Assembly: GCA_947498785.1 (NCBI GenBank)
Contig: CANMLS010000009.1
Span: forward strand, 62,001-126,000
Source: an uncultured Aquimarina sp.
GTDB lineage: Bacteria > Bacteroidota > Bacteroidia > Flavobacteriales > Flavobacteriaceae
Reading direction: 5' to 3'
Length of the DNA stretch: 64,000 bases
Below are positions 38,347 through 48,906 of the stretch, piece by piece. Both the position numbers and the translations under genes were made by a program. The notes beneath the pieces were generated by a model. That model was not told where the DNA came from. It ran no database searches and worked only from the letters and a program-made list of their open reading frames with translations. Position 1 is the first letter of the stretch; each line of letters begins with the position of its first letter.

Positions 38347-40541
38347 TCTGGAATTATAATTCTAAACTCGGTACCCTTACCTATTTTACTTTTGACTTTG
38401 ATTTTTCCATCCAATATTTCTATATATCGTTTTGATAAACTTAATCCCATACCAGTTCCTTCATATTTTCGACTTAGGCCAATGCTTTCTTGCATAAAAG
38501 GGTCAAAAACCTTATTTAGGTTCTCGTTATCTATTCCAATACCAGTATCGATTACCGAAATATAAACATTATTTTTTGATTTTTCTGATTCGACCTTTAT
38601 AATTATACTTCCAGTATTGGTATACTTTATTGCATTATGTATGATATTATTTAAGGTAGTTCTAAACAGATCTTCATCAATATTTATTTGAGGGCAGGTT
38701 TTATCTAATTCTAAGTGATAATTTAATTTTTTTGCCTCTGCCATGTGTTTATATTCTCTAAACGAAGTTTCGACAGTGTAATTGGTATCTACTTCTTGTA
38801 AATTAAGGTTGTTTTTTATAGCTTCAATCTCGCTAAAATTTGATAAATTGTTTATGGTGTCTAGAAGTCGGTTTTTACTTTCATCAAGGTATTCTAATAG
38901 TTTTTTTCTTTCTCCAGGTTTGTCTTCATCAAGCAAAAGTTTACTCACGGTCATTATACCGTTTAAAGGAGTTCTAATTTCATGACTGAAGTTGGATAAT
39001 ATATTTGATTTGAGACTGTTAAGTTCTTGTTCTTTTATATGAGACTCTTTAATGGCTATTTCTGCAAGTTTTTGTTCTGTAATATCATGAAAACTAACTA
39101 AGACAGAATTTACCGTATTTTCCTGACCTAAAATAGGAGTATACTTCGATTCTAACCATTGTGTATTTCCTTTATGAGTAATACGTTCAATTTCTTTTTT
39201 AACAATATTACCTTTAAGCGCTTCATTAAATTCGTGAGCGAAGGAATTTTTAAAATTGAGAGGCATGACATCGATAAAACGAGATTGTACTTTATTGGGA
39301 TTTACTTTAAAATCTCTTTCTATAATTTTTACAGATTTATCATCGGTCATTAGAATTTCGCCTTTGGTATTAAGCAGAACGGTATATGCAAATCCATTAT
39401 TGACCATTGCCTGTAATCTATTTTTACTTTCTGCAATAGTACGCTCATTGATTTTTTTTTGATGTACATCAATGAGATTACCTATCATTCTTATGGTCTC
39501 TCCTTTTTTATTTTTTCTACGAAAACCATAAACCTCGTAATGTCGAAATCCTCCCTGAAGATGTTTTAGACGATAATGATTATAATAATGATTTCCTTCC
39601 TGATTAAGATTTTCGAAATGCCTTTGATTAGAGTCTTTCACATCATCAGGATGTATCATTTTGGTAAACTCTTTTTCGGCAACAAAGTCCTGATCGAGTG
39701 GTAACCCCAACATTTTTTTGAAATCTTTACTATAAAAAACTTCATTTTTTGTGATGTGATGATCAAATAATCCAGATTGTATTCCTTTTAAAGCTAAGTG
39801 CTTGGTTTCTTCGCTATATTTTAATCGTTCAATATAATTATGTCTGTCTGTGACATCGGTAATAGTACCATTTACAAAAATCACTTCATTTTTATAGATA
39901 ACAGGTTGGCCAACTACTTTTACCCATTTTTCATTTCCTTTTTCAGTAATAATTTTTTCGGTATACTCATAGGGTTGTTTATCTTTAATGAGTGTATCAA
40001 GATAGCTTTCGACTCTTGTTCTAGAATCTTTTGGATAAAAACTAGCTCCTTTTTCTCTGGTCATAGATGTATTTGGGTCTGCTTCTTTAATAAGATAACA
40101 TCCATTTGACCAGTACATTTCATTGTTTTTTGGGTTAAAATACCATGCGCCAGTTTTGGTTAGTTTAGAAATTGTTAATAATGCTTTATGTTCTTTATGC
40201 TCTTTTGTAGTATTAATTCCAGCGGCATAAATTAGATTGTTGTGTAGGGTAAAATCAAATTTTAAAGATAAAACACCATCTTTTCCTGAAGGAAAACTAA
40301 ATGACTCGTTTATCATTTGGTTATTTTCTGATAAACAGTGAACAGAATTCTGAAATATGGGAACATCTTCATCAATAATATAATCAGTAATGTATTTTCC
40401 CTTAATTTCACTTTTCTCAAATGGAAATAATACTTCACACCTATTATTGGATGCAATTATCTTTCCATCTCTTCTCAAAATAAAAAGAAAAAGTAATGTT
40501 TTTTCCGATAAAATTTCAAATTGTTCTAATGTAAAAGGCAT
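38337..40541 (-). CDS. PAS-domain sensor histidine kinase
   Basis: Multiple PAS/PAC segments, H-box FSHEIRTPLNGI, N-box NNIIHNAIKY, DTGIGID, GTGMGLSLS. Confidence 0.93.
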   Translation of the reverse strand: MPFTLEQFEILSEKTLLFLFILRRDGKIIASNNRCEVLFPFEKSEIKGKYITDYIIDEDVPIFQNSVHCLSENNQMINESFSFPSGKDGVLSLKFDFTLHNNLIYAAGINTTKEHKEHKALLTISKLTKTGAWYFNPKNNEMYWSNGCYLIKEADPNTSMTREKGASFYPKDSRTRVESYLDTLIKDKQPYEYTEKIITEKGNEKWVKVVGQPVIYKNEVIFVNGTITDVTDRHNYIERLKYSEETKHLALKGIQSGLFDHHITKNEVFYSKDFKKMLGLPLDQDFVAEKEFTKMIHPDDVKDSNQRHFENLNQEGNHYYNHYRLKHLQGGFRHYEVYGFRRKNKKGETIRMIGNLIDVHQKKINERTIAESKNRLQAMVNNGFAYTVLLNTKGEILMTDDKSVKIIERDFKVNPNKVQSRFIDVMPLNFKNSFAHEFNEALKGNIVKKEIERITHKGNTQWLESKYTPILGQENTVNSVLVSFHDITEQKLAEIAIKESHIKEQELNSLKSNILSNFSHEIRTPLNGIMTVSKLLLDEDKPGERKKLLEYLDESKNRLLDTINNLSNFSEIEAIKNNLNLQEVDTNYTVETSFREYKHMAEAKKLNYHLELDKTCPQINIDEDLFRTTLNNIIHNAIKYTNTGSIIIKVESEKSKNNVYISVIDTGIGIDNENLNKVFDPFMQESIGLSRKYEGTGMGLSLSKRYIEILDGKIKVKSKIGKGTEFRIIIPECL

Positions 40542-40781
40542 AAACGTAGGTTAATTCCATTTTAAAGTTACAAAATGATTTGTAATTTTTATTGGCCCTT
40601 GTTTTTAAATTTGAAATTTATAGGGATAAGGAGTTCTATAGTAACTAGATAGTGTTAAATAACAATTTGTGTACAAAGGATATTTATTATAAAATAATTG
40701 TTCGTTTTGTTTAATAATTAGTGTGTAAAGTATAGTGTGAAATAATGATTTGAAAAATACATTTTTTGTATCAGATTTATT

Positions 40782-41213
40782 TTATTCTCGTTCTTCGAAA
40801 GGTATGATAATTCCTTTTTCTATATAATTTTTTAAACCCGAAAGTAATATTGCCCAGCAGAATGAGGATTGTCTAAACTCATTATTACATTTTGGCCATC
40901 CCTTATGCCAGAATTTAAGCTGTATCCCTTCTTTTATTTCTTCTAAATCGAATCCAAAAGATGTATTGTTCCAATCTTTATCAGATTTTGTCATAGTTAT
41001 ATAAAATTGTTTGTGATGAGTACAAGTACTAACTTTACCATACCAATCATATTCTGGGCTGAAATAAAAATTGTATTCTTCTCCTTCTTTGGGTATTCCA
41101 GAACATTCTAGTGGCCACCAGTTAATTAAATGATCGGGTATTGTGATTGCGTCAAATACTTTTTTTGAAGAAGCCTTAATAAACAGGTCGTGAAAGATTG
41201 AAAATGTTTCCAT
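40782..41213 (-). CDS. SRPBCC/AHSA1 domain protein
   Basis: FIKASSKKVFDAITIPDHLINWWPLE...WAILLSGLKNYIEKG. Confidence 0.85.
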   Translation of the reverse strand: METFSIFHDLFIKASSKKVFDAITIPDHLINWWPLECSGIPKEGEEYNFYFSPEYDWYGKVSTCTHHKQFYITMTKSDKDWNNTSFGFDLEEIKEGIQLKFWHKGWPKCNNEFRQSSFCWAILLSGLKNYIEKGIIIPFEERE

Positions 41214-41905
41214 AATTTTGTGATTTAAAAGTTTCTATTTTGATAATGCCTAATTTATTTCAGTATATCTCCTTTCTAATGATTAGTCTTTTATGAGTAA
41301 AATTCTTAATCAAGTTTAGGATGATGTACATTATGATAAATCATGCCTTAAAATTTTAATTATATCTTTTTCGATTCCTTAATATATCAGTTTAGAAATT
41401 ACTTATCCCTAACTTTTATAAAAGTTCGTTTTTCAATTCAATTTATATTTTTGAGGCGTTTAATAAGAACTTCTTTTACCATATTAACGATCCATTTGGG
41501 AAACTAAATATAGGTTAATTGTGTTGTTAATTAAATGTATATCAGTTGTTTATTCGAATTTTAGGATGAATTATAGTTGTTTGGGAATCTTTAGACATAT
41601 CAAGAAATGATATATCAATCGATTTGCGTACCAAATTTGGTCATATGTTATTACATTTTGATCATTAGGGGTATCTAACAATGTAGAATAAATCTACTTT
41701 TACAAGTGTTAATGCAAACTAAAAATAACATTTATATTATTGAAAAAAAATCAATAAAGCAGAATGTTGAGGTTTGTTAAATAAAATGCTTAATAAATTA
41801 TTATCCCCAGGTATGACTAGTATGTCAGGCTTGGGGTGATTCTTTTAAGATAGAATGTATTAATCATAAAAAAGTAAGACATTATTTGTGAATTTAACTT
41901 GTACT

Positions 41906-42799
41906 ATGAAAAAAATAATAGGCCCACTGTTTATTGGTTTTACAGCTTTTTGTTTTGGGCAACAAGCTTCTCAAAGTAGTTTTGAGATTAGTGATGAATG
42001 GCAAAATCTTCTGGACAAAGAATTTTCGAATTGGGAAACATTTGTAGGGGTACCACATACAAGTGTAGAGCTAAAAGATTACTCCAAAAGCGAGGACGTG
42101 CATAAGGGAACTCCTATAGGCTTAAATAATGATCCTAAAAATGTATTTTCAATTGTTGAGGAGAATGGAGAAATGATGCTAAAAGTTTCAGGAGAAATTT
42201 ATGCGGGCTTAACCACAATTCAGGAGTTTGGTGATTATCATTTAAAGGTCCTGTTTAAATGGGGAGAAAAGAAATGGGAACCAAGACTAAATAAAAAAAG
42301 AGACAACGGAATATTGTATCACTGTCATGGAGATCATGGTGCATTTTGGAATGTTTGGATGTCTGGATTAGAATGTCAAATACAAGAAGGAGATACGGGG
42401 GATTTTGTGACTTTGGTAAATGCTAGAGCAGATGTGGTTTCAACAAAAATAAAAAATAATTTATACAAGGTAACAGGAGAAAAAGATAAAACAATAACAT
42501 ATGGAGCAGGAAACGGAAATCCTGGATATTGTCATATAAATTCTCTTAATGAGAACCCAAATGGAGAATGGAATATGGTTGAGGTAATATGCGTGGATAA
42601 TCAAAGTATTCATGTTGTAAATGGTAAAGTAGTGATGATTGTAAAAAATGCTCGTAAAGTGATTAATGGAGAAGAAATAACCCTTACAAAGGGTAAAATA
42701 CAACTACAGTCAGAGGGAGCAGAGGCATATTATAAAGATATTCAGATCAAATCTATTAAGATGTTTCCAAAAGAATATAAGAGACAAGCAAAACTATAG
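41906..42799 (+). CDS. DUF1080 (3-keto-disaccharide hydrolase-like) secreted protein
   Basis: Signal peptide after internal ATG (MKKIIGPLFIGF); YAGLTTIQEFGDYHLKVLFKWGEKKWEPR...DNGILYHCHGDHG; track ORF starts at an upstream GTG. Confidence 0.85.
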   Translation: MKKIIGPLFIGFTAFCFGQQASQSSFEISDEWQNLLDKEFSNWETFVGVPHTSVELKDYSKSEDVHKGTPIGLNNDPKNVFSIVEENGEMMLKVSGEIYAGLTTIQEFGDYHLKVLFKWGEKKWEPRLNKKRDNGILYHCHGDHGAFWNVWMSGLECQIQEGDTGDFVTLVNARADVVSTKIKNNLYKVTGEKDKTITYGAGNGNPGYCHINSLNENPNGEWNMVEVICVDNQSIHVVNGKVVMIVKNARKVINGEEITLTKGKIQLQSEGAEAYYKDIQIKSIKMFPKEYKRQAKL

Positions 42800-42832
42800 T
42801 TCTTTGTTTTAAAAAAGTATATTAATCAAAAT

Positions 42833-43669
42833 TTGATAGTAACTATGTCCCCATATTTTAGATTGATTTTTCTAGCATTTTTGATGTTTTATTTAATACC
42901 AACAAAAATATTTGCTCAGAAAACTGAAAAGGATGGTTTACCATATTTATATGGAAAAAAAGTTATTATGGTTTATGGAGGATGGGATGGACATCACCCT
43001 AAAATGTTTACAGATAGAGTTAATGCTTGGTTGAAAACAAAAGGAGCGGAAGTAACTGTTTCGAATTCGTTAGACATTTATACAAATGAAAAAACAATGT
43101 CAGAGACTGATTTGATTATTCAGTATTGGACAATGGGAGAGATAACCAAAGAACAAGAACAAGGGTTATTAAAAGCAGTTAAAAATGGTACAGGTATAGC
43201 AGGATGTCATGGTGGATTAGGAGATTCTTTCAGAAAAAATACAGAATACCAATACATGATTGGAGGTCAATGGGTAGCTCATCCAGGAGGGAAAATTAAC
43301 TATAAAATTGATATTTCAAATATTGATGACCCTATAACAAAGGGACTGGTTGATTTTGATATTAAAGATACTGAGCAATATTATATGCATATAGATCCTA
43401 ATTCAAAAGTATTGGCTACCACCACATTTGGAAATAAACACAATGGATGGATAGAGGGAGCAGTAATGCCGGTCTCATGGAAAAAACATTATGCAAAAGG
43501 ACGTGTTTTTTATCTTTCTATAGGGCATGATCCAAAGGATTTTGATACACCAAGTGCATGGAAACTTTTAACACGTGGAATTAGATGGGCTAGCGGTAGT
43601 AAATATCAACCCAAAGAAAAAACTCATACTCCAATATATTCATCGCAAACAAGAGTTGGAAAGAATTAA
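42833..43669 (+). CDS. ThuA-like domain secreted protein
   Basis: VIMVYGGWDGHHPKMFTDRV, GTGIAGCHGGLGDSFR, YQYMIGGQWVAHPGG, HDPKDFDTPSAWKLLTRGIRWASG. Confidence 0.9.
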   Translation: MIVTMSPYFRLIFLAFLMFYLIPTKIFAQKTEKDGLPYLYGKKVIMVYGGWDGHHPKMFTDRVNAWLKTKGAEVTVSNSLDIYTNEKTMSETDLIIQYWTMGEITKEQEQGLLKAVKNGTGIAGCHGGLGDSFRKNTEYQYMIGGQWVAHPGGKINYKIDISNIDDPITKGLVDFDIKDTEQYYMHIDPNSKVLATTTFGNKHNGWIEGAVMPVSWKKHYAKGRVFYLSIGHDPKDFDTPSAWKLLTRGIRWASGSKYQPKEKTHTPIYSSQTRVGKN

Positions 43670-44016
43670 TGTTAAAATTTAATTGAAACAAAACTCAAAT
43701 AAAGACTTAAATTACCTAAAAGATATAGCATATGATTGATTTTGTAAAACATATGTTCAGAAGTGTAAATCCTTTATTGTTAAATTCTCAAAACCAAATA
43801 ATTGTTTAATATATTTCGATAGTTGAAAATTAAAAATTAGTTTATTTGCAGATGAATATTTCTAATTACCTATTAGAATCGGTATTAATAGATTTAGAAG
43901 ACATATTATTTTGGTAGTATTAAGCTCTTCAGATTTTAAAGCTATAGTGTCTATGGTTTTTGACTTATCTATCTATTTTTTAATTTAAAACATTAAAGTA
44001 ACATAATGGCTATACT

Positions 44017-47000
44017 ATGAATTTTAGATTGCATAAATTTTTAATCATTTGGTTTATTCTTTTGGGATGCATTACTAATGGTTATACTCAAGATCCAATT
44101 CATTTTGATCATATTACGACCAATGATGGTTTATCCCAGAGTGATATAAACAGTATTTATCAGGATAACCGAGGATTTATGTGGTTTGGGACTCATGATG
44201 GATTGAATAAATATGATGGATATGGTTTTTCGGTTTATAAACCTGATAATGAGCAGTTAGGTAATATAAGTAGTAATTTAATTTTTGCAATTACAGGAGA
44301 TAAAAATGGGAATCTTTGGGTAGGCACCACAGGAAGTGGATTGAACTTTTTTGATAGGTCTACTGGAAAATTCATACAATATAAACATGATAGAAATAAT
44401 AAAGAGAGTCTGAGTAATGACCACATAACGTCTCTTTATAAGGATAGTAAAAATCGATTATGGGTTGGTACGATTAGTGGTCTTAGTATGGTTGATCTTA
44501 ATAATTCTTCGGATACCCTAAAATTTAAACATTTTAGTCCAGAACAGGAATCATTAACCCAAAACTGGGAAGGGAATTCGATTAGTGCTATTTTTGAAGA
44601 TAGTAAAGATAGGTTATGGGCAGGTGGACGTAGTGGATTATATAAATTATCTAGGGACAAGAATGGAGATTTATATTTTAGATTAGTTAATAAAACTATT
44701 GGCTTGCCAAATATACCTGTACAATGTATTGGTGAAGATAAATCAGGAAAACTACTCATAGGAACTGATAAAGGATTGTATTGTCAATCAAAAAATGATG
44801 ATTCTGCACTTGTACATCAAGTACATCAATCTAATATTAACGTACTTCAGGTTGATAATAATAATAATATTTGGTGTGGTACAAATAACGGATTATTATA
44901 TTTTGATAATTCACCAAAAAATGAATTTCCTCGGTTTATAAGTAAATTTACATATGATTTAAGAAGTCCGAATAGCATTACTAAAAATATTATTAAATCT
45001 TTATATCTTGATAAAACAGGTATCATTTGGGTTGGAACTAATGGAGGGGGAGTAAATAAATTTGACCCAGAAAGAAAACAGTTTCGTCATATCAGAAAAA
45101 CATTAGATCCTACAAGTCTTAGTTATGATAAAATTAGATCAATGTACGAAGATAGTAATGGTACTTTATGGATAGGAACCGAAGGAGGAGGATTAAATAT
45201 GCTGCTCAAAAACAAAGGTAATGATGAATATACAGGTTTTAAAAATTTTCCAACAATTTTCAAATCATTTGCTCTTACTGAAATTCAATACAAGAAAAAG
45301 AAAACGCTATTTGTTGGAGTAGAAAATGTTCCAGGATTATTGCTGTTAGACATTTCAAACCCGAAAAAAGTTGTAGAGAGTGATATAATATATATGCCAG
45401 AAGTCAATCAAAGTGTATTCACTTTGTTGGAAGATCACCAGAAAAACATTTGGATAGGAACTTATGGAGGAGGAATCCACCGATGGACTTATAAAGGAGA
45501 TGATAAAGAATATGATAAACAGGTTTTACAAGAAAATTCAACGAATGCTAATTCGATATCAAGCAATATCATTAGAAATATTTATGAAGATAAAAATAAC
45601 AACATTTGGTTTGCCACAGGAAATGGTCTTTGCAAATTAACAAAAGAAGAAGCAACCAAAAAACATCCCAAATTTATAGTTTACAATAATATTCAAGGGG
45701 ATTCTACTACGATAAGTCATGATTATATATTAACAATTTATGAAAGTAAAGCAGGTGATATCTGGATTGGAACATTTGGAGGAGGGCTTAGTAAGTTTAT
45801 TCCATCTGTAGATGGAAAACAGGAAAAATTTGTATCCTATTCAGAGAAAAATGGTTTGCCAAATAATGTTATTAAAGGAATTCTTGAAGATGAAGAAGGT
45901 TCTCTATGGTTATCGACAAATCAAGGTCTTTCGAGATTTAATCCAGAACAAGAAATCTTTAAAAACTATGATGTAAATGATGGTTTGCAGAGTAATGAAT
46001 TTCAAGAATTAGCTTGTTTAAAGCGAAGTGATGGAGAAATGCTGTTTGGCGGAATTAATGGGGTTAATGCATTTTATCCAAAACATATAGGAGATAATAC
46101 GTATGAGTCTGAAACTGTTATTACTGATTTTATGATCTCAAATAATTCTGTACAGATAGGAGAGGAAATTAACGGTCGTATCCTTTTAGAAGAACCTATA
46201 AATGACACAAAAGAAGTCGAATTAAAATACTGGGAGAACAACTTTTCTTTTGAGTTTGCAGCATTGCATTATGCATCACCGCAAAAGAATAAATTTGCAT
46301 ATATGTTGGATGGGTTTGATGATGATTGGGTGTTTACTACAGCAGATAAAAGATTTGCTACCTATACAAACCTAGAACCAGGGATATATACTTTAAGAGT
46401 AAAAACCTCGAATAATGATGGAGTATGGGATAAAACACCGGCAGAGTTAAAAATCAATGTTATACCTCCTTTCTGGATAACCAAAATAGCTTATGTGATT
46501 TATAGTCTCCTGGGATTAGGGTTATTGATTGGTTTTTGGAGGAATATAGTAAATCGTACTACCAAAAAACATCAATCTGCACTAGATGATTTAGAAAAAG
46601 ATAAGCACGAAGAAGTACAGCGAATGAAACTAGAGTTTTTTACGAATATTTCTCATGAATTTAGAACTCCGTTAACTTTGATAAAGGGACCATTAGAATA
46701 TCTTCAAAAAAGGGGCTCTAAGATAGAAGAATCGGTATTGCAAGAACAATATGGTTTGATGCATAAAAATACTGACTATCTGCTTAGACTTGTAAATCAG
46801 TTATTGGATTTTAGAAAGATGAATCAAGGGAAAATGAGATTAGTGGTGAGACCTAGTAATATTACAGATTTTATAAAGGAAGTAGGAGAACCTTTTCAGT
46901 TTTTAGCTCATAATCAACAAATTGATTTTGCAATCCATACATCAAACAATTCACTAATAACTTGGTTTGATCATGATGCTTTAGAAAAAATCATGAATAA

Positions 47001-48264
47001 CCTTTTATCCAATGCTTTTAAATTTACTCCTGAGAATGGTGCCATATCAATAGAAATTTCAGAGGATAAAGAATTACAACAGACTTGTGTTTTAAAAACA
47101 AACCTTGATCCTACAAAAAAGTATGTAGCAATACAAGTAAAAGACTCAGGAGAAGGTATTTCGAAAAGTAAAGTAGAAAACATATTCGAAAGATTTTATA
47201 TGACAAAAGATAAAGATAAAAGAAATCCAGAAGGAGTTGGTATTGGCCTTTCTTTTGTCAAAAATCTTGTCGAACTTCATCAGGGAGCGATTAATGTAAT
47301 TAGTGAAAGTGGTGCAGGAACTAATTTTATAGTAAGATTGCCAATGGACAAACAAGCCTATGAGAATATTCAAGGTATAAGTTGTAAAGAAGATACTGAG
47401 AATGATTATTTGGTACGCTCGTCTGAGACAGAATCTTTCGCAATTGGTATTCATGATGAGATCGTAGATCAAAATTTATCACAATCTAGATCAAAACTTC
47501 CGGTATTACTTGTCGTTGATGACAATGCTGATATCAGAAGTTTTATTAAACAAGCATTAGGTGAAAATTACACAATCCATGAAGCCGAAAATGGACAACA
47601 TGGTTTTGAAGTAGCTTCTAAGCTAATTCCAAACATTATTCTTACAGATGTTTTAATGCCAATTATGGATGGAATCAAGTTTTGTAAAAAACTTAAAACA
47701 ACAAAGGAAACAAGTCATATTCCAGTCTTAATGTTAACGGCCAAATCATCACAGGAGAGCGAAGTAGAAGGGCTTAAAACAGGTGCCGATGATTATATCA
47801 GGAAACCTTTTGATATGGATCTATTACAACTAAAACTATCAAATATTATCAAACAGCGTGAGGAGCTAAGGAAAGTGTTTAATCGTAAGATTACATTAAA
47901 ACCTAAAGAAGTTACAGTAACATCAACAGATGAAAGGTTTTTACAAAAAGCAATTGAAATTGTTGAAAAGCATATGATGAATACTGATTTTAATGTAGAA
48001 ATGCTTGTTAAAGAAATGAGTCATAGTCGAAGTAATCTATATTTAAAATTTAAAGAGCTCACAGGGCTTTCGTCTAGTGAATTCATAAGAAATATTCGAT
48101 TAAAGAGAGCAGTACAGCTTTTGGATCAAAGTGATATGTCTGTAAAAGAAATTATGTATATGACAGGGTTTAATACAGCATCATACTTTTCTAAATGCTT
48201 CAAAAAGCAGTTTGGTGTTGTTCCAAGTGAATATGTCAGGCAGATCGAAAAGGTGAAAAAATAA
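44017..48264 (+). CDS. Hybrid two-component system regulator (HTCS): periplasmic propeller, Y_Y_Y, histidine kinase, receiver, AraC HTH
   Basis: Reg_prop repeats (GNLWVGTTGSGLNFFD), H-box FFTNISHEFRTPLTLIKGP, receiver LLVVDDNADIRSFI/ILTDVLMPIMDG, AraC HTH (VKEIMYMTGFNTASYFSKCFKKQFGVVPSEY). Confidence 0.95.
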   Translation: MNFRLHKFLIIWFILLGCITNGYTQDPIHFDHITTNDGLSQSDINSIYQDNRGFMWFGTHDGLNKYDGYGFSVYKPDNEQLGNISSNLIFAITGDKNGNLWVGTTGSGLNFFDRSTGKFIQYKHDRNNKESLSNDHITSLYKDSKNRLWVGTISGLSMVDLNNSSDTLKFKHFSPEQESLTQNWEGNSISAIFEDSKDRLWAGGRSGLYKLSRDKNGDLYFRLVNKTIGLPNIPVQCIGEDKSGKLLIGTDKGLYCQSKNDDSALVHQVHQSNINVLQVDNNNNIWCGTNNGLLYFDNSPKNEFPRFISKFTYDLRSPNSITKNIIKSLYLDKTGIIWVGTNGGGVNKFDPERKQFRHIRKTLDPTSLSYDKIRSMYEDSNGTLWIGTEGGGLNMLLKNKGNDEYTGFKNFPTIFKSFALTEIQYKKKKTLFVGVENVPGLLLLDISNPKKVVESDIIYMPEVNQSVFTLLEDHQKNIWIGTYGGGIHRWTYKGDDKEYDKQVLQENSTNANSISSNIIRNIYEDKNNNIWFATGNGLCKLTKEEATKKHPKFIVYNNIQGDSTTISHDYILTIYESKAGDIWIGTFGGGLSKFIPSVDGKQEKFVSYSEKNGLPNNVIKGILEDEEGSLWLSTNQGLSRFNPEQEIFKNYDVNDGLQSNEFQELACLKRSDGEMLFGGINGVNAFYPKHIGDNTYESETVITDFMISNNSVQIGEEINGRILLEEPINDTKEVELKYWENNFSFEFAALHYASPQKNKFAYMLDGFDDDWVFTTADKRFATYTNLEPGIYTLRVKTSNNDGVWDKTPAELKINVIPPFWITKIAYVIYSLLGLGLLIGFWRNIVNRTTKKHQSALDDLEKDKHEEVQRMKLEFFTNISHEFRTPLTLIKGPLEYLQKRGSKIEESVLQEQYGLMHKNTDYLLRLVNQLLDFRKMNQGKMRLVVRPSNITDFIKEVGEPFQFLAHNQQIDFAIHTSNNSLITWFDHDALEKIMNNLLSNAFKFTPENGAISIEISEDKELQQTCVLKTNLDPTKKYVAIQVKDSGEGISKSKVENIFERFYMTKDKDKRNPEGVGIGLSFVKNLVELHQGAINVISESGAGTNFIVRLPMDKQAYENIQGISCKEDTENDYLVRSSETESFAIGIHDEIVDQNLSQSRSKLPVLLVVDDNADIRSFIKQALGENYTIHEAENGQHGFEVASKLIPNIILTDVLMPIMDGIKFCKKLKTTKETSHIPVLMLTAKSSQESEVEGLKTGADDYIRKPFDMDLLQLKLSNIIKQREELRKVFNRKITLKPKEVTVTSTDERFLQKAIEIVEKHMMNTDFNVEMLVKEMSHSRSNLYLKFKELTGLSSSEFIRNIRLKRAVQLLDQSDMSVKEIMYMTGFNTASYFSKCFKKQFGVVPSEYVRQIEKVKK

Positions 48265-48501
48265 AAATACAATTGCCAATAATCCTAATACACTTAATAT
48301 AAAATAAGTAGAACTGCTTTTGTCAAATTTAAAAAAGTAGTATTTTTTGTTTTTAGAATAGAACTTAGTTATAGTGCTGTTTCTTGTATGGGTAATGCTA
48401 ACCATTTGTGGTAAAAAAATGGATATTAATAAAGCTTTAGTAACACCGAATTATAGATATTTATAGCCCATAATTTAGAATAGATGAAATATTTAAACTA
48501 A

Positions 48502-48906
48502 ATGAATTTTATAAAAAAAATATCGTTTTTAGTACTAGTGATTATATTAATTTCTTATAAGGAGAAATCAAAAGAAAGCAAAGTTGTATCCAGTGATATT
48601 ACTCTTTCAAAACCTAATGTTATTCTAATCGTAATAGAAAATAAAAGATATGGAGAAGATTTGAGAGTTCTTGATGATTCAATCATAAAAATACCCAACA
48701 TAGATAAATTTTTGAGAGAATCTTTAGAACTGATTAATCTTCATGTAAATACAAAATGTACTTCAACCATAGTAGGTATTGTGACTGGTAAGAATGTAAA
48801 CCAAAATAATGAATGGCATACTATTGTTGGAGGTCATATGTTACAAGAAGACGAGAAAAAAAATCTGCATATTATACTTCAATCAAGAAATTATAAAACC
48901 ACATGA
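48502..48906 (+). pseudogene. Degenerate, truncated N-terminal fragment of a sulfatase
   Basis: KPNVILIVIENKRYGED...IIKIPNIDKFLRESLELINLHVNTKCTSTIVGIVTGK...EWHTIVGGHMLQEDEKKNLHIILQSRNYKTT aligns by eye to sulfatase N-termini; metal Asp pair, FGly motif and lipobox Cys are lost; ends at the next ATG. Confidence 0.7.

Noticed and set aside
48181-48405. 74-aa minus-strand ORF after the HTCS gene
   Set aside because: Overlaps the HTCS 3' end on the opposite strand; probably a shadow frame despite a TM-like segment
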